From: Microcystis viridis FACHB-1342
GTDB taxonomy: Bacteria > Cyanobacteriota > Cyanobacteriia > Cyanobacteriales > Microcystaceae
Assembly (NCBI RefSeq): GCF_014698335.1
Contig: NZ_JACJSV010000008.1
Span: forward strand, 1 to 64,000
Direction: 5' to 3'
DNA length: 64,000 bases
Shown here: positions 17,048-25,800 of the stretch, one piece after another
How positions within the stretch are numbered: position 1 is the stretch's first letter
Layout of the letters: every line of letters begins with the position of its first letter
Notes under the pieces: generated by a model
The model's input: only the letters and a program-made list of their open reading frames with translations
What the model was told of the DNA's origin: nothing
Database searches by the model: none
Program-made: the position numbers and the translations under genes

Positions 17048-17539
17048 ATGAATATTACCATCCCAAATCTTTACGATAGCGATTATCAACTTTGGTTAGA
17101 GTCCACTATCAACCAATTGCGTCGGGGGGATTTTCAAGCGGTAGATTGGCCGAATTTATTAGAGGAGTTAGCAGATTTGGGAAAAAATAATCGACGAGCG
17201 CTTAAGAGTCTCTTAACTCGACTTCTAGAACATTTACTGAAGTTAACCTACTGGCAATCCCAACGAGATTACAACCAAGCGGGATGGAAAAAAGAAATCA
17301 GGAATTTTCGCCTACAAATTGCTGATCTTTTAGCAGATAGTCCCAGTTTAAAGTCCTATTTAAGGGAAATTTTAGCAAAATGTTATCTCGATGCTCGCAA
17401 TCTGCTTATTGACGAAACCAAATTAGATGCCAGTATTTTCCCTGGGGAAGTGTTAGCTAATCTAGAGGAGATTCTCGATGAAAATTGGTTGCCGGATTGG
17501 GGAGATATAAACAGGGATAAATCTTCCGAGGTGAACTAA
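17048..17539 (+). CDS. DUF29 family protein, tandem copy 3
   Basis: A 163-residue third paralogue. ATG 17048 has the same AAGGAG plus nine-base spacing as copy 2. It is more diverged than copies 1 and 2 from each other (STINQLRRGDFQAVDWPNLL, then LGKNNRRALKS), while its C-terminal half (ARNLLIDETKLDASIFP) is closer to copy 1 than to copy 2. That mosaic relationship suggests recombination among the copies. It ends with NRDKSSEVN and is convergent with the zinc-ribbon gene, nine bases away. Confidence 0.88.
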   Translation: MNITIPNLYDSDYQLWLESTINQLRRGDFQAVDWPNLLEELADLGKNNRRALKSLLTRLLEHLLKLTYWQSQRDYNQAGWKKEIRNFRLQIADLLADSPSLKSYLREILAKCYLDARNLLIDETKLDASIFPGEVLANLEEILDENWLPDWGDINRDKSSEVN

Positions 17540-17548
17540 AGATTAGCT

Positions 17549-17929
17549 TCACCTACCCGGTTTACAGACATTATAGTCCTCGTGAGAGATCACCGCCTCT
17601 GGGACGAGAAGATTGCCGTGGTCGCGACAGATGAGGCGATAATTGCGGGTAACGGGGATACTGATAATAAAGCGATCGTGTCGCAATCGTTTACCGTGGA
17701 AATCTCGATAATTGCGGTGATTTTGCAATCCTTGCAGGATTTCCCTAGCTTTAAGTACCACATTTTTCGGTAATTCCCGCAGATCGATCGGATCCTGGGA
17801 AAAAGTGGCTTCCCAAGCATTTTTTTGACGTTTTCTTTCTTCCCAAGCGGCATCTAGTTGAGCGCAATGATGGCAGACTTGGCCATAACCCTTGTGACCA
17901 CAGGGAAACTTCTTCTTTCTTCTGGACAT
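17549..17929 (-). CDS. Zinc-ribbon protein with RelE/ParE-like C-terminal region
   Basis: A 126-residue basic protein. The N-terminus carries a putative metal-binding knuckle, CGHKGYGQVCHHC (residues 10-22). A helical linker follows, then HGKRLRHDRFIISIPVTRNYRLICRDH-type beta strands that resemble the core of RelE/ParE-type toxins (alternating basic strands ending in YRLI). I do not recognise an experimentally studied homologue; a cyanobacterial zinc-binding family is the likely home. No antitoxin-like partner is adjacent: the neighbours are the DUF29 cluster (convergent) and a phosphotransferase gene. ATG at 17929. The toxin resemblance is inference only. Confidence 0.7.
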   Translation of the reverse strand: MSRRKKKFPCGHKGYGQVCHHCAQLDAAWEERKRQKNAWEATFSQDPIDLRELPKNVVLKAREILQGLQNHRNYRDFHGKRLRHDRFIISIPVTRNYRLICRDHGNLLVPEAVISHEDYNVCKPGR

Positions 17930-18135
17930 AATACCATCTGTCTGTAAGGCTGTGAGAGACTATTCAAGAGCGGTAAAGCTTGCTTCACTTTTGGCAGATG
18001 GAGAAGAAAGTCTTTACCCAGTGATTATCTATACTTACCAGCATACAGGGATCGATACCTCGTTTGGCCATTGACCAGCCAGAAAGTTGATCTTGGTTAG
18101 TTAGGGACTGCTGTCACCAACAGGATTAAGGCTGC

Positions 18136-19188
18136 TTAGAATAATTCCCATTCTTGGGTTCTTAAACGTTTGAGAATAGCTAAACGGCTACTAAAATAAT
18201 TAGCACAGAGACGACTATAATCGGTTAAACGCAGGTTATTTAAGCTAATTGACCAAGACCAAATATAGGCCGCTTGGGTGAGATACTGAAGACAAGATAA
18301 TTCACCATGGGTTAAAGGCACTGTTTGCTCGTAACCTTGGATAAAACTGTGGCGAATCTGGCGATTTAAGCCGGATTGTAGGGAAACTTGCAAAAATTTA
18401 GCGATATCAAAAACTCGCCAACCATAACCGCACTGATCGAAATCAAATAGGGTCATCTGATTATCAGGGGTGATATGCACATTACCACTATGAGGATCGC
18501 CCCAACAAATACTCCAATAGGGAGATTCTGTCGGTAATTTGGCGGTTTCTTCCTCTATTTCCCCAATGGTTTCTAAAACACAGTCTAGGTCCCTCGGTCG
18601 TTGGTGCAGAAAAGGTGCGATAATTTGCAGGGAATCCTCGAGAAGATATTTGAGGTTGAGGGGATGACGATAGGCTAGGGGTTGAAAATCTGCCGTCACC
18701 CGATGTAAATTAGCTACGATCGCCCCTAAATGATAGGCTTGTTCTATATCCATATCCCCAATAGCAATTCCCCCAGGAGCATAGGGAAAGAGGACGGCGT
18801 AACGTTTCCCTTCCGGAGCATTAATTTCTAGGGATAAATCACCGTTTTTGCTGCGAATTGGCGCGGCGACGGGAACCTGAGAGCGATCGAGATAATCTAA
18901 TAATTCTAACTCGAAGTCGATTTCCATTTTGCTGCGCCAATGGCAGTGAGATACGCGCAAAATGTAGGGAGTTGTCAGGGTTTCGAGGAGATACACATCA
19001 CTTAAACCCCGATGCCAAAATTGACAATTTTTCGGCATATCAATCTCGTAACGAGAAAAAACCAAATCTGCTAGGGCAGCGGGAGCCAGAGTGGAGTAGA
19101 GTGTGGGAAAAGTCCATTCTCCAGTGCGAAAATTGGCAGCGGGAGAACTAGAAGGCAGTAAATTGAGCGAAGCCAGAAAAGTCGTCAC
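18136..19188 (-). CDS. Aminoglycoside/choline-kinase-like phosphotransferase
   Basis: A 350-residue protein-kinase-like-fold phosphotransferase (APH family, SrkA/homoserine-kinase-II-like). Motifs are HRGLSDVYLLET near residue 58 (glycine-loop region), YILRVSHCHW, the catalytic CWGDPHSGNVH near residue 228 and the metal-binding LFDFDQCGYGWRVFDIAKFL. The small-molecule or protein substrate is unknown. A TTG at 19206 gives a longer frame, but GTG 19188 is preceded by GGGAGGG at ideal spacing and is chosen. The gene stands alone. Its CNxxH-type variations are within the family range. Confidence 0.82.
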   Translation of the reverse strand: MTTFLASLNLLPSSSPAANFRTGEWTFPTLYSTLAPAALADLVFSRYEIDMPKNCQFWHRGLSDVYLLETLTTPYILRVSHCHWRSKMEIDFELELLDYLDRSQVPVAAPIRSKNGDLSLEINAPEGKRYAVLFPYAPGGIAIGDMDIEQAYHLGAIVANLHRVTADFQPLAYRHPLNLKYLLEDSLQIIAPFLHQRPRDLDCVLETIGEIEEETAKLPTESPYWSICWGDPHSGNVHITPDNQMTLFDFDQCGYGWRVFDIAKFLQVSLQSGLNRQIRHSFIQGYEQTVPLTHGELSCLQYLTQAAYIWSWSISLNNLRLTDYSRLCANYFSSRLAILKRLRTQEWELF

Positions 19189-19375
19189 GGTTCCCTCCCG
19201 ATGCAAGTGTGGACAACGCTCGCATCATCCTATTTTATAGGCCACATATATTACAAATCGGTTCGATCGCTCCGTATATTTCGCTACATTCCTCTGTTAA
19301 TCAGTCTTTAAGTAGTCAGGCAAAATTAATTACCAGCCACAGAGGGCTGAAAGCCTTGCTAGACAAGGATCGCTA

Positions 19376-19395
19376 TGGGTAAATAATTTTACCCA
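19376..19395. other. Perfect hairpin in intergenic region
   Basis: TGGGTAAA-taat-TTTACCCA is an 8-bp perfect stem 77 bases after the TOPRIM-like gene's stop (minus strand) and 181 bases upstream of the phosphotransferase. It lacks a T-run. The rest of 19207-19471 shows no gene. Confidence 0.5.
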
Positions 19396-19471
19396 GATAC
19401 TTAATATCCCCTACTGCCCGCTCTCGACGATTATTTTAAATGCCTAAAAGTTTAGCCTGAAAAAATATTGC

Positions 19472-20158
19472 TCATCTTGATTCTTCCTGACTGAGATGAC
19501 GTAGTTTATCTCGAAAATAGCCAAAGCTGGGCGATCGATTAATGTCCACATTCATCTGAGGAGAAATATTTTCTGCCCAGACTGTTTTCTCTTGACCCAC
19601 AGAAGCTCCACCTAACTTAGATAATTGTTTCGCTCCACCTCTGTATATAGCATCTGCCAGTTTTTCCCAAGTACCACAGATACTATCATTAATATAGGAA
19701 TCCAAGATAGCACTTTTGGCCTGGGGATAAGCAATTTTTATGGCATTAATATCACCTAAATACCAAGCTTCTCCTTCTTCAATAGCAATACAGAAGTAAA
19801 TTTGGGATTGGATAGCAGATTTTTCCAGACAATTGCTTAATTCCTGTCGAAATTTCCGAAAACATCGATTATCCAGATCGCAAACCACAATCAGTACAGC
19901 AGCATAATTATCAGAGTAACTAGAAAAAGTTTTATCATATCCTTGAATCAGTTTAGGTAGTCGCTCAAGAAGAATCCGTTTACTAGGATCGGAAACAGAC
20001 TGTAAGTCTCTGGGAAGATGACCACTGCCTTTATAGGAATGAACCCTAAATGTATGACCTGCATTCATGTCAATAATCCTAGGAATTAGAATATCAAGTG
20101 CTTTTTTTCCCGACAAATCCTCGACCAAAATTTCAAAGTGCATGACCTTATCTCTCAT
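19472..20158 (-). CDS. TOPRIM-like nuclease-type protein (DUF4276-like)
   Basis: A 228-residue protein with TOPRIM-like spacing: Glu13 in ILVEDLSGKKALD, the D94-x-D96 pair in VVCDLDNRCF after a hydrophobic strand, and IAIEEGEAWYLGD near residue 126. This order resembles DUF4276 and AriB-type (DUF4435) proteins, TOPRIM nuclease-like partners of AAA ATPases. It overlaps the upstream ATPase gene by 11 bases, so the two are translationally coupled and likely act together. An inner ATG (residue 6) is a possible alternative start. Nuclease activity is inferred, not shown; the exact family needs a profile search. Confidence 0.72.
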   Translation of the reverse strand: MRDKVMHFEILVEDLSGKKALDILIPRIIDMNAGHTFRVHSYKGSGHLPRDLQSVSDPSKRILLERLPKLIQGYDKTFSSYSDNYAAVLIVVCDLDNRCFRKFRQELSNCLEKSAIQSQIYFCIAIEEGEAWYLGDINAIKIAYPQAKSAILDSYINDSICGTWEKLADAIYRGGAKQLSKLGGASVGQEKTVWAENISPQMNVDINRSPSFGYFRDKLRHLSQEESR

Positions 20159-21437
20159 CTAAGTAATCACTATACCAAAGACTACCAAGGGGCAATCCTT
20201 CTGAGACGAGATTCTTAATTAAAGGATTGTCACTGGCCCGTTTAATCCGAGAAAAACCATCATCACCCTTTTCCAGAATCCAAACTTCTTCCGGCTGGAG
20301 AGCATCAACAAAATAAGGTTGATGAGTGGTGATAAAAATTTGAGAACTTCCTCTCTGTCCTGTGGCGTGTTTTCTAAATTCTTGAGCCAAGGTTTCTAAT
20401 AGTTTATGGTATAAGCCGTTTTCTGGCTCCTCAATACAGATAAATGGCGGTGGGGAAGGGTCTTCTAACAGTAAGAGATAGGCCAATACTTTTAAAGTAC
20501 CATCGGACATTTGCTGTACATAAAATGGGTCTTGGAATCCCCGATCATTAAATTTTAATAGTAGTCGATTATCGGGACTTTTTTCGGTGCTAATTTTTTC
20601 TATACCCGGTATCTTACGAGAAATACTATTAAGTATATTCTGAAATTTCTTGGAATGCTCTCTTTCCATAAACTGCACCACATTACCGAGATTATCTCCA
20701 TGGATATTCAAATGTTTCTGGGGTCCGGCTAGGGGCAAACTTCTGGCGGCATCGGGAGTAAAATAGCTGAGATACCATCCCTCAATAAATCTTCGAAATA
20801 GGGAAATTCTCGGATGCTGTTTGAGAGAACCTAACGTAGCAATTCCTAGTTTGCGCTTATCATTCAGTTCCACTAACTCGGTTTCCTTGCTTTCCTCATC
20901 AGCTTCTCGTTGAATTTTTTCTATTAACTTAAATAAATCAAAATGGTCTTGACCTTCTTCTACTTGTTTCCCTTCTTCTTCTCCTTTCCAGACGATTCCT
21001 TTCCCTTCATCGAGGAGTAAAAATGAAAAAGGCCATCCGGTCTTTTGACCTTTTCTTCTCTGTCTGAGTCTTTCTTTTTTTACATAAGGTCTATTATCCG
21101 TATCTAGATCAATAGCTAACTCATAGGTAATTGGTCGGGAATTGTAATCTTCTTTATAGTAAATCTGAAATTCAATGCTTCCTTCCTGACCCTGGGAACG
21201 AAGACGCTCAAACCCGCCCCGACCTCGCGCATCACAAGCTTCTTCTACTCCTCCTTTAAGACAATCAGATAAAAAACCGAACGCATCAAAAAGTGTGCTT
21301 TTTCCCACACCATTTTTGCCGATAACGGCCGTCATCGGTGTCAGAGAATCTCGATTTTGAGTATTCCATAACTTGCCCAGGGTTATATCCTTGAGCGCTC
21401 GATAATTTTTAATCCTCAATCCCTCAATTCCGGCCAT
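20148..21437 (-). CDS. AAA family ATPase (AAA_21/OLD-like, SMC-type)
   Basis: A 429-residue ABC/SMC-like ATPase. Walker A is GKNGVGKST (residues 40-48). The ABC-like signature is QQMSDGTLKVLAYL, Walker B is PFICIEEPENGLYH, and the H-loop is IFITTHQPYFVDAL. An insert of charged helices lies between (EADEESKETELVELNDKRK). Such ATPases, coupled with TOPRIM or other nuclease partners, are hallmarks of anti-phage modules (OLD/Gabija, PARIS, Septu). Start ATG 21437. It shares an operon only with the overlapping TOPRIM-like gene. The family call is strong; the defence role is inferred from architecture. Confidence 0.85.
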   Translation of the reverse strand: MAGIEGLRIKNYRALKDITLGKLWNTQNRDSLTPMTAVIGKNGVGKSTLFDAFGFLSDCLKGGVEEACDARGRGGFERLRSQGQEGSIEFQIYYKEDYNSRPITYELAIDLDTDNRPYVKKERLRQRRKGQKTGWPFSFLLLDEGKGIVWKGEEEGKQVEEGQDHFDLFKLIEKIQREADEESKETELVELNDKRKLGIATLGSLKQHPRISLFRRFIEGWYLSYFTPDAARSLPLAGPQKHLNIHGDNLGNVVQFMEREHSKKFQNILNSISRKIPGIEKISTEKSPDNRLLLKFNDRGFQDPFYVQQMSDGTLKVLAYLLLLEDPSPPPFICIEEPENGLYHKLLETLAQEFRKHATGQRGSSQIFITTHQPYFVDALQPEEVWILEKGDDGFSRIKRASDNPLIKNLVSEGLPLGSLWYSDYLDER

Positions 21438-21710
21438 TATTTAGTCCCGTTTCTCATTACTAAAGTAATTTGAGCAATTTCTCCCCGGAGAATATATAGT
21501 ATAGATTGATTCTAGACCAGTTATTAATAGAGTTCTTGCCTAATTAATTTTTGAGAGTTCAAAAATGAGAAAAATAGGCATAAAATTGCATAAAATCCTT
21601 AGATAGAGCATTTAATTGATTAATGCTCATTCTTAATTCTCCTGACTACTGACTACTGGCTACTGACTCCTCACCTAAGGTCAGATTTTTGATTTTTGCC
21701 AGAGGTCTAA
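21438..21710. other. Intergenic region with short heptamer array
   Basis: This is the shared space after cobN and before the ATPase gene (both minus strand). A short array of CTGACTA-type heptamers (four units, 21642-21669) lies close to the cobN stop. The AT-rich stretch 21460-21520 probably holds the ATPase promoter. No gene was seen. Confidence 0.5.
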
Positions 21711-24700
21711 TTACTGACCCGATTCGATCGCTCCTTCGGCCTCATGGACAATTGCCCTCAATTGATCTAAAGTTTTCTGGTCCACCTGAGTCCATAATCC
21801 CCGTTGTTGAGCTTCTAATAATCTTTCGGCCATATCTCGCAATGCCCAGGGGTTTTTCTCCTGAATAAATTGTTGTACCTTCTCGTCAAATAAATAAGCT
21901 TCGGCTACTCCCTGATAGATAAAATCCTCCACCAGATGAGTAGTGGCAGAGTAGGCAAAAATATAATCTACGGTCGCAGCCATCTCGAAAGCGCCTTTAT
22001 AGCCGTGTCGCATCACTCCCGCTATCCATTTGGGATTAACCACTCGCGAACGGTAAACCAGGCGAATTTCTTCCTCTAGGGTTCTGATGCGGGGATTTTC
22101 CGGACGGGAATGATCACCAAAATAGGTGACGGGATTTTTGCCGGTTAATGCCCGGACACTGGCAGTTAAGCCGCCTTGAAATTGATAGTAGTCATCGGAG
22201 TCGAAAATATCGTGTTCTCGATTGTCCTGATTGTGCAGCACTATCTCTAATTCTTGCAGTCTATTTCTCAATACTTCCGGTAAAGAATGGGCAGTTCCTT
22301 GGCTATCATAGGCATAACAACTCCAGTTAATATAAGCATTAGCTAAGTCTTGATCATTTTGCCAGTTTTGTGACTCGATTAACCCCTGTAAACCGGCCCC
22401 ATAAGCACCCGGTTTGCAGCCAAAGATTCTGGCAGTAGCTCTCAGTTTCGCCTCTTTTTCTCCTAAGCCCTGATTTAGCCAAAACTCCCTCTCTGTCTTC
22501 ACTTTCGCCGCTAAAGGATTAATTTTTTCCTCTTCCTCTTGACAAGCTACCGCATTTATGCCAGAATTAAGAAGATGTAGTATGCTGGGGAAACTGTCCC
22601 TAAAAAAGCCCGATACCCGAACGGTCACATCAATACGAGGACGGCCTAAGCTAGACGGGGTAAGGATTTCAAACCCGACCACCCGACGGAAAAAACCATC
22701 CCAAAGGGGACGAATTCCCAGTAAAGCCATGGCTTCGGCCACATCTTCGCCACTATTTCTCATCGTCGAAGTTCCCCAGATAGAAATCGCCAAAGTGCGG
22801 GGATATTCGCCATTTTCTTGGGTATAACGTTCAATTAGTGCCTCTGCAGCCTTTCTTCCCACTTCCCACGCGGTTTCTGTGGGGATTGCGCGGGTATCGA
22901 CGGAATAGAAATTTCTGCCGGTGGGGAGAACATCGGGACGGCCGCGGGTGGGAGCGCCGGAAGCACCACTGGGGACGTATTGGCCAGCGAGACCTTTTAA
23001 GAGATAGGTAAGTTCATCTGGGGTTTGTTTTAAAGCAGGAATTAACTGATTTTCTAGCCAAACCAATTCTTTTGCCGTATTTTCGCCTACAGGTTCAATT
23101 TTCTGGCTAATTAAATCCTGAGCGAGACTTTCCAGATAAGTAGTGGTATCGTTATATTCCGTCAGGGGGTCGCAGTCGAGATGGAGGTCAAGGGCGATCG
23201 AACGGGTTAAACCGGGGCGGTCGGGACTAGGAGAACGGGCGATCGATTGGATTAAATCAATTAACTGCTGACCCTGGGGACATTGACCGAAGATATGTAA
23301 ACCGTCGCGGATTTGTGCTTCCTTGAGTTCACAGAGATAACCATCCACGAGGGTGAGAAATTGACCAAAGGAGGCGCTAATCGTGCCTAGCTCTCGATCG
23401 AGATTAGTTTTCGCCACCAGATCGTTAATCCGCTCGCGAATCAGAGCTAAACGAGAAGGATCAAGAGATTCTGCTTGATAATATTCATCGATGAGGGACT
23501 CTAACTTTTCCCAATCCCCATACAATTCCGCTCGCGTCATTGGGGGAGTGAGATGGTCGATGATAACAGCTTGGGAACGTCTTTTAGCGTTGGAACCTTC
23601 TCCGGGGTCATTGACAATAAAAGGATAAAAATTCGGCAGCGACGAGAAAGCGATTTCGGGATAACAATGGGGAGAAAGAGCGAGACTTTTCCCCGGTAGC
23701 CATTCTAAATTGCCGTGTTTACCGAGATTAATCACAGCAGTGACTTGGAATTCCTGTCGTAACCAATGGTAAAAAGCGAGATAGCTGTGGGTAGGTTCCA
23801 GGTCGGGGGAATGATAATTAAGAGTCGGGTCAAGGTCATAACCGCGAGAAGGTTGAATACCGATAAAGACATTACCTAACTGGATGCCGGGGATAGGAAA
23901 ATCCTTGTCTGGATATCCCCAACGGTCAAGCAGAGCGCTTTGATTATCGGGGGGAAGGGAGGAGAAATAATCTAGATATGCTTCTAGGGAGAGAGATTGA
24001 TAGATAGGTTTTAATTCCCTTGTCTCCAGGTCATTAGTGATACCGGAAATCAGCAATCGCATTAATTCATCACTATGGTCGGGGAGGTCGGTGAGGGTAT
24101 AACCTTGGGTTTGTAGTGCGCGAAGAATTTCCAAACCACTAGCGGGAGTATCTAAACCAACTCCGTTAGCGATACGACCATCCTTATTGGGATAGTTGGG
24201 GAAAATGAGAGCAATTTTTTTCTGGGAGTTGGGAAGGGAGGAGAGTTGACAATAGTTTGCGGTTAAATCAGCGACAAAATCAACCCGGTGGGGGAGGGGT
24301 TGATAGATAACTATTTCCGTTTCTAGTTTGGGATGTCGGGTGAGGACAGATTTAAAGGAAATAGCGCGGGTGATAATTTTGCCATCCATTTCCGGTAAAG
24401 CGATATTCATAGCCACATCCCGGGGGGAAAGACCTTGATAACCCTGTTGATAAGCTTCTAAACTGCTGCTGCTGAGGATTACTTGGAAGATGGGTTTATT
24501 GAGGGACTGCCAGAAGTGATGATTTTGTTTGTCTTCCGGTCGCTGGATAGAGAAGCTAGTGGTGTCGAGAATTAGGTCTGGGGGATGGTGGGAAAAGAGG
24601 GTTAATAGTTCCTCTTGCACTTCGATTTCCCGGAGAGAGGAGAGAAAGATAGGGACAGTTTCAATGTTTCTTTGGGTGAAAGCACTGATTAAAGCATCGA

Positions 24701-25328
24701 TAGCTTTGGTGTTACCCGCGAGATAATGGGAACGATAGAAAAGTATCCAAGTCCGTGCTTGGGGTTGGGATAGGGTTATCTGGGAATAGATTCCCAACCT
24801 AGGGACAACCCCAGGAGGAGAGGGAAGATAGTCGAGATGGAGACAGGTATGCGCGATAAATTTAGCAGCATTAATCCAGTTATCTATCCCTGCTTCCGTG
24901 AAATAGCACCATAACTGGTTAACAGTAGTCAGGGAAGCAGTGGAATGACTCATCAACTCTAAATCCGGTTTATCCTCTCCCGGGAGGACAAATAAAGTCG
25001 CACCGGTTTCCTCGACAATTTCCTTAACTACTTCCAACCCGTAGGACCAACTCCCCCGTCCCCCCAATAAGCGAAGAATAATCACCCTTGCTTGGGATAG
25101 TACCTTGTCCCCATAGTTATCAATACTGTATTGCTGCTGTAACTGTGATAAATTCAGGGCGCGAATTGCGGGAAAATTATCCGGTAGATGGTCGATAGCT
25201 GCCGCTAGAGTTTGAATATCGGTATCAGCCATGGTGAGGAGAACAATCGGGGCCGGATTTTGGTCAATAATAATCACCCCTTCGGTATCTGCTGTCCAAC
25301 CACCCGCTTGGGGAGCAATTCGGTGCAT
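21711..25328 (-). CDS. cobN: Cobaltochelatase subunit CobN
   Basis: A 1205-residue CobN/BchH-family protein, the large subunit that inserts cobalt into hydrogenobyrinic acid a,c-diamide in cobalamin synthesis, or acts in a related chelatase. Family features include LRLLGGRGSWSYGLE near residue 87, INLGKHGNLEWLPGKSLALS, LYGDWEKLESLIDEYYQA, PTGRNFYSVDTRAIPT, and SIWGTSTMRNSGEDVAEAM followed by the VAGVMRHGYKGAFEMAATVD-type C-terminal block. The CobN-like length and lack of BchH-specific features favour CobN over ChlH. ATG at 25328. No cobS/cobT or chlI/chlD neighbours; in cyanobacteria CobN may recruit ChlI/ChlD subunits. Confidence 0.9.
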   Translation of the reverse strand: MHRIAPQAGGWTADTEGVIIIDQNPAPIVLLTMADTDIQTLAAAIDHLPDNFPAIRALNLSQLQQQYSIDNYGDKVLSQARVIILRLLGGRGSWSYGLEVVKEIVEETGATLFVLPGEDKPDLELMSHSTASLTTVNQLWCYFTEAGIDNWINAAKFIAHTCLHLDYLPSPPGVVPRLGIYSQITLSQPQARTWILFYRSHYLAGNTKAIDALISAFTQRNIETVPIFLSSLREIEVQEELLTLFSHHPPDLILDTTSFSIQRPEDKQNHHFWQSLNKPIFQVILSSSSLEAYQQGYQGLSPRDVAMNIALPEMDGKIITRAISFKSVLTRHPKLETEIVIYQPLPHRVDFVADLTANYCQLSSLPNSQKKIALIFPNYPNKDGRIANGVGLDTPASGLEILRALQTQGYTLTDLPDHSDELMRLLISGITNDLETRELKPIYQSLSLEAYLDYFSSLPPDNQSALLDRWGYPDKDFPIPGIQLGNVFIGIQPSRGYDLDPTLNYHSPDLEPTHSYLAFYHWLRQEFQVTAVINLGKHGNLEWLPGKSLALSPHCYPEIAFSSLPNFYPFIVNDPGEGSNAKRRSQAVIIDHLTPPMTRAELYGDWEKLESLIDEYYQAESLDPSRLALIRERINDLVAKTNLDRELGTISASFGQFLTLVDGYLCELKEAQIRDGLHIFGQCPQGQQLIDLIQSIARSPSPDRPGLTRSIALDLHLDCDPLTEYNDTTTYLESLAQDLISQKIEPVGENTAKELVWLENQLIPALKQTPDELTYLLKGLAGQYVPSGASGAPTRGRPDVLPTGRNFYSVDTRAIPTETAWEVGRKAAEALIERYTQENGEYPRTLAISIWGTSTMRNSGEDVAEAMALLGIRPLWDGFFRRVVGFEILTPSSLGRPRIDVTVRVSGFFRDSFPSILHLLNSGINAVACQEEEEKINPLAAKVKTEREFWLNQGLGEKEAKLRATARIFGCKPGAYGAGLQGLIESQNWQNDQDLANAYINWSCYAYDSQGTAHSLPEVLRNRLQELEIVLHNQDNREHDIFDSDDYYQFQGGLTASVRALTGKNPVTYFGDHSRPENPRIRTLEEEIRLVYRSRVVNPKWIAGVMRHGYKGAFEMAATVDYIFAYSATTHLVEDFIYQGVAEAYLFDEKVQQFIQEKNPWALRDMAERLLEAQQRGLWTQVDQKTLDQLRAIVHEAEGAIESGQ

Positions 25329-25657
25329 AAGTTTTGAGAGTCAGGTTAAATAATGATTAGGTTTTGAGAATCAGGGTCTCGATCGAGGGATCATTCTTAG
25401 GTAGATAGAGATGATTATATCTGTCTGCGGCAATTTAAAGAACAGGGAATAGGGAATAGGGAATAGGGATTAAGAAAAATCTTCACTAAAACCCAAACCC
25501 CAGTCCCCTTACTGATAACTGGGGTTTGGGAAGTGGGAAGTGGGGAAGTGGGGGAATTTCAACTAAAACCCTAAAACCCTAACACCCCAAAAACCGAACA
25601 CCCCAACACCCCACCACCCTATCTCCTGCCTCCTGCCTCCTGCCTCCTGCCTCCTGC
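25329..25657. repeat. Intergenic region with two heptamer arrays
   Basis: Upstream of cobN and leading to the larger array. It contains GGGAATA x3 (25445-25465), a low-complexity C/A-rich tract of AACACCCC-like words (25565-25618), and CTCCTGC x5 (25623-25657), then one transitional unit (CTTCTGA) into the TAACTGA array. Unrelated sequences all share a 7-bp period, and the last two arrays join in phase without a gap. Confidence 0.85.
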
Positions 25658-25800
25658 CTCCTGCCTTCTGATAACTGATAACTGATAACTGATAACTGAT
25701 AACTGGTAACTGATAACTGATAACTGATAACTGATAACTGATAACTGGTAACTGATAACTGATAACTGATAACTGGTAACTGATAACTGATAACTGATAA
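25658..25800. repeat. Heptanucleotide array TAACTGA, about 19 units
   Basis: A continuous run of TAACTGA units with occasional TAACTGG variants. It ends directly at the ATG of the hybrid kinase (25801). Reading frames through it give the repeated SYQLSVI peptide on the minus strand, an artefact of the 7-bp period. It resembles the heptameric STRR sequences known from filamentous cyanobacteria. Confidence 0.92.

Noticed and set aside
25623-25800. CRISPR-like regular repeats
   Set aside because: The period is 7 bp with no spacers, so it is a short tandem array, not a CRISPR.
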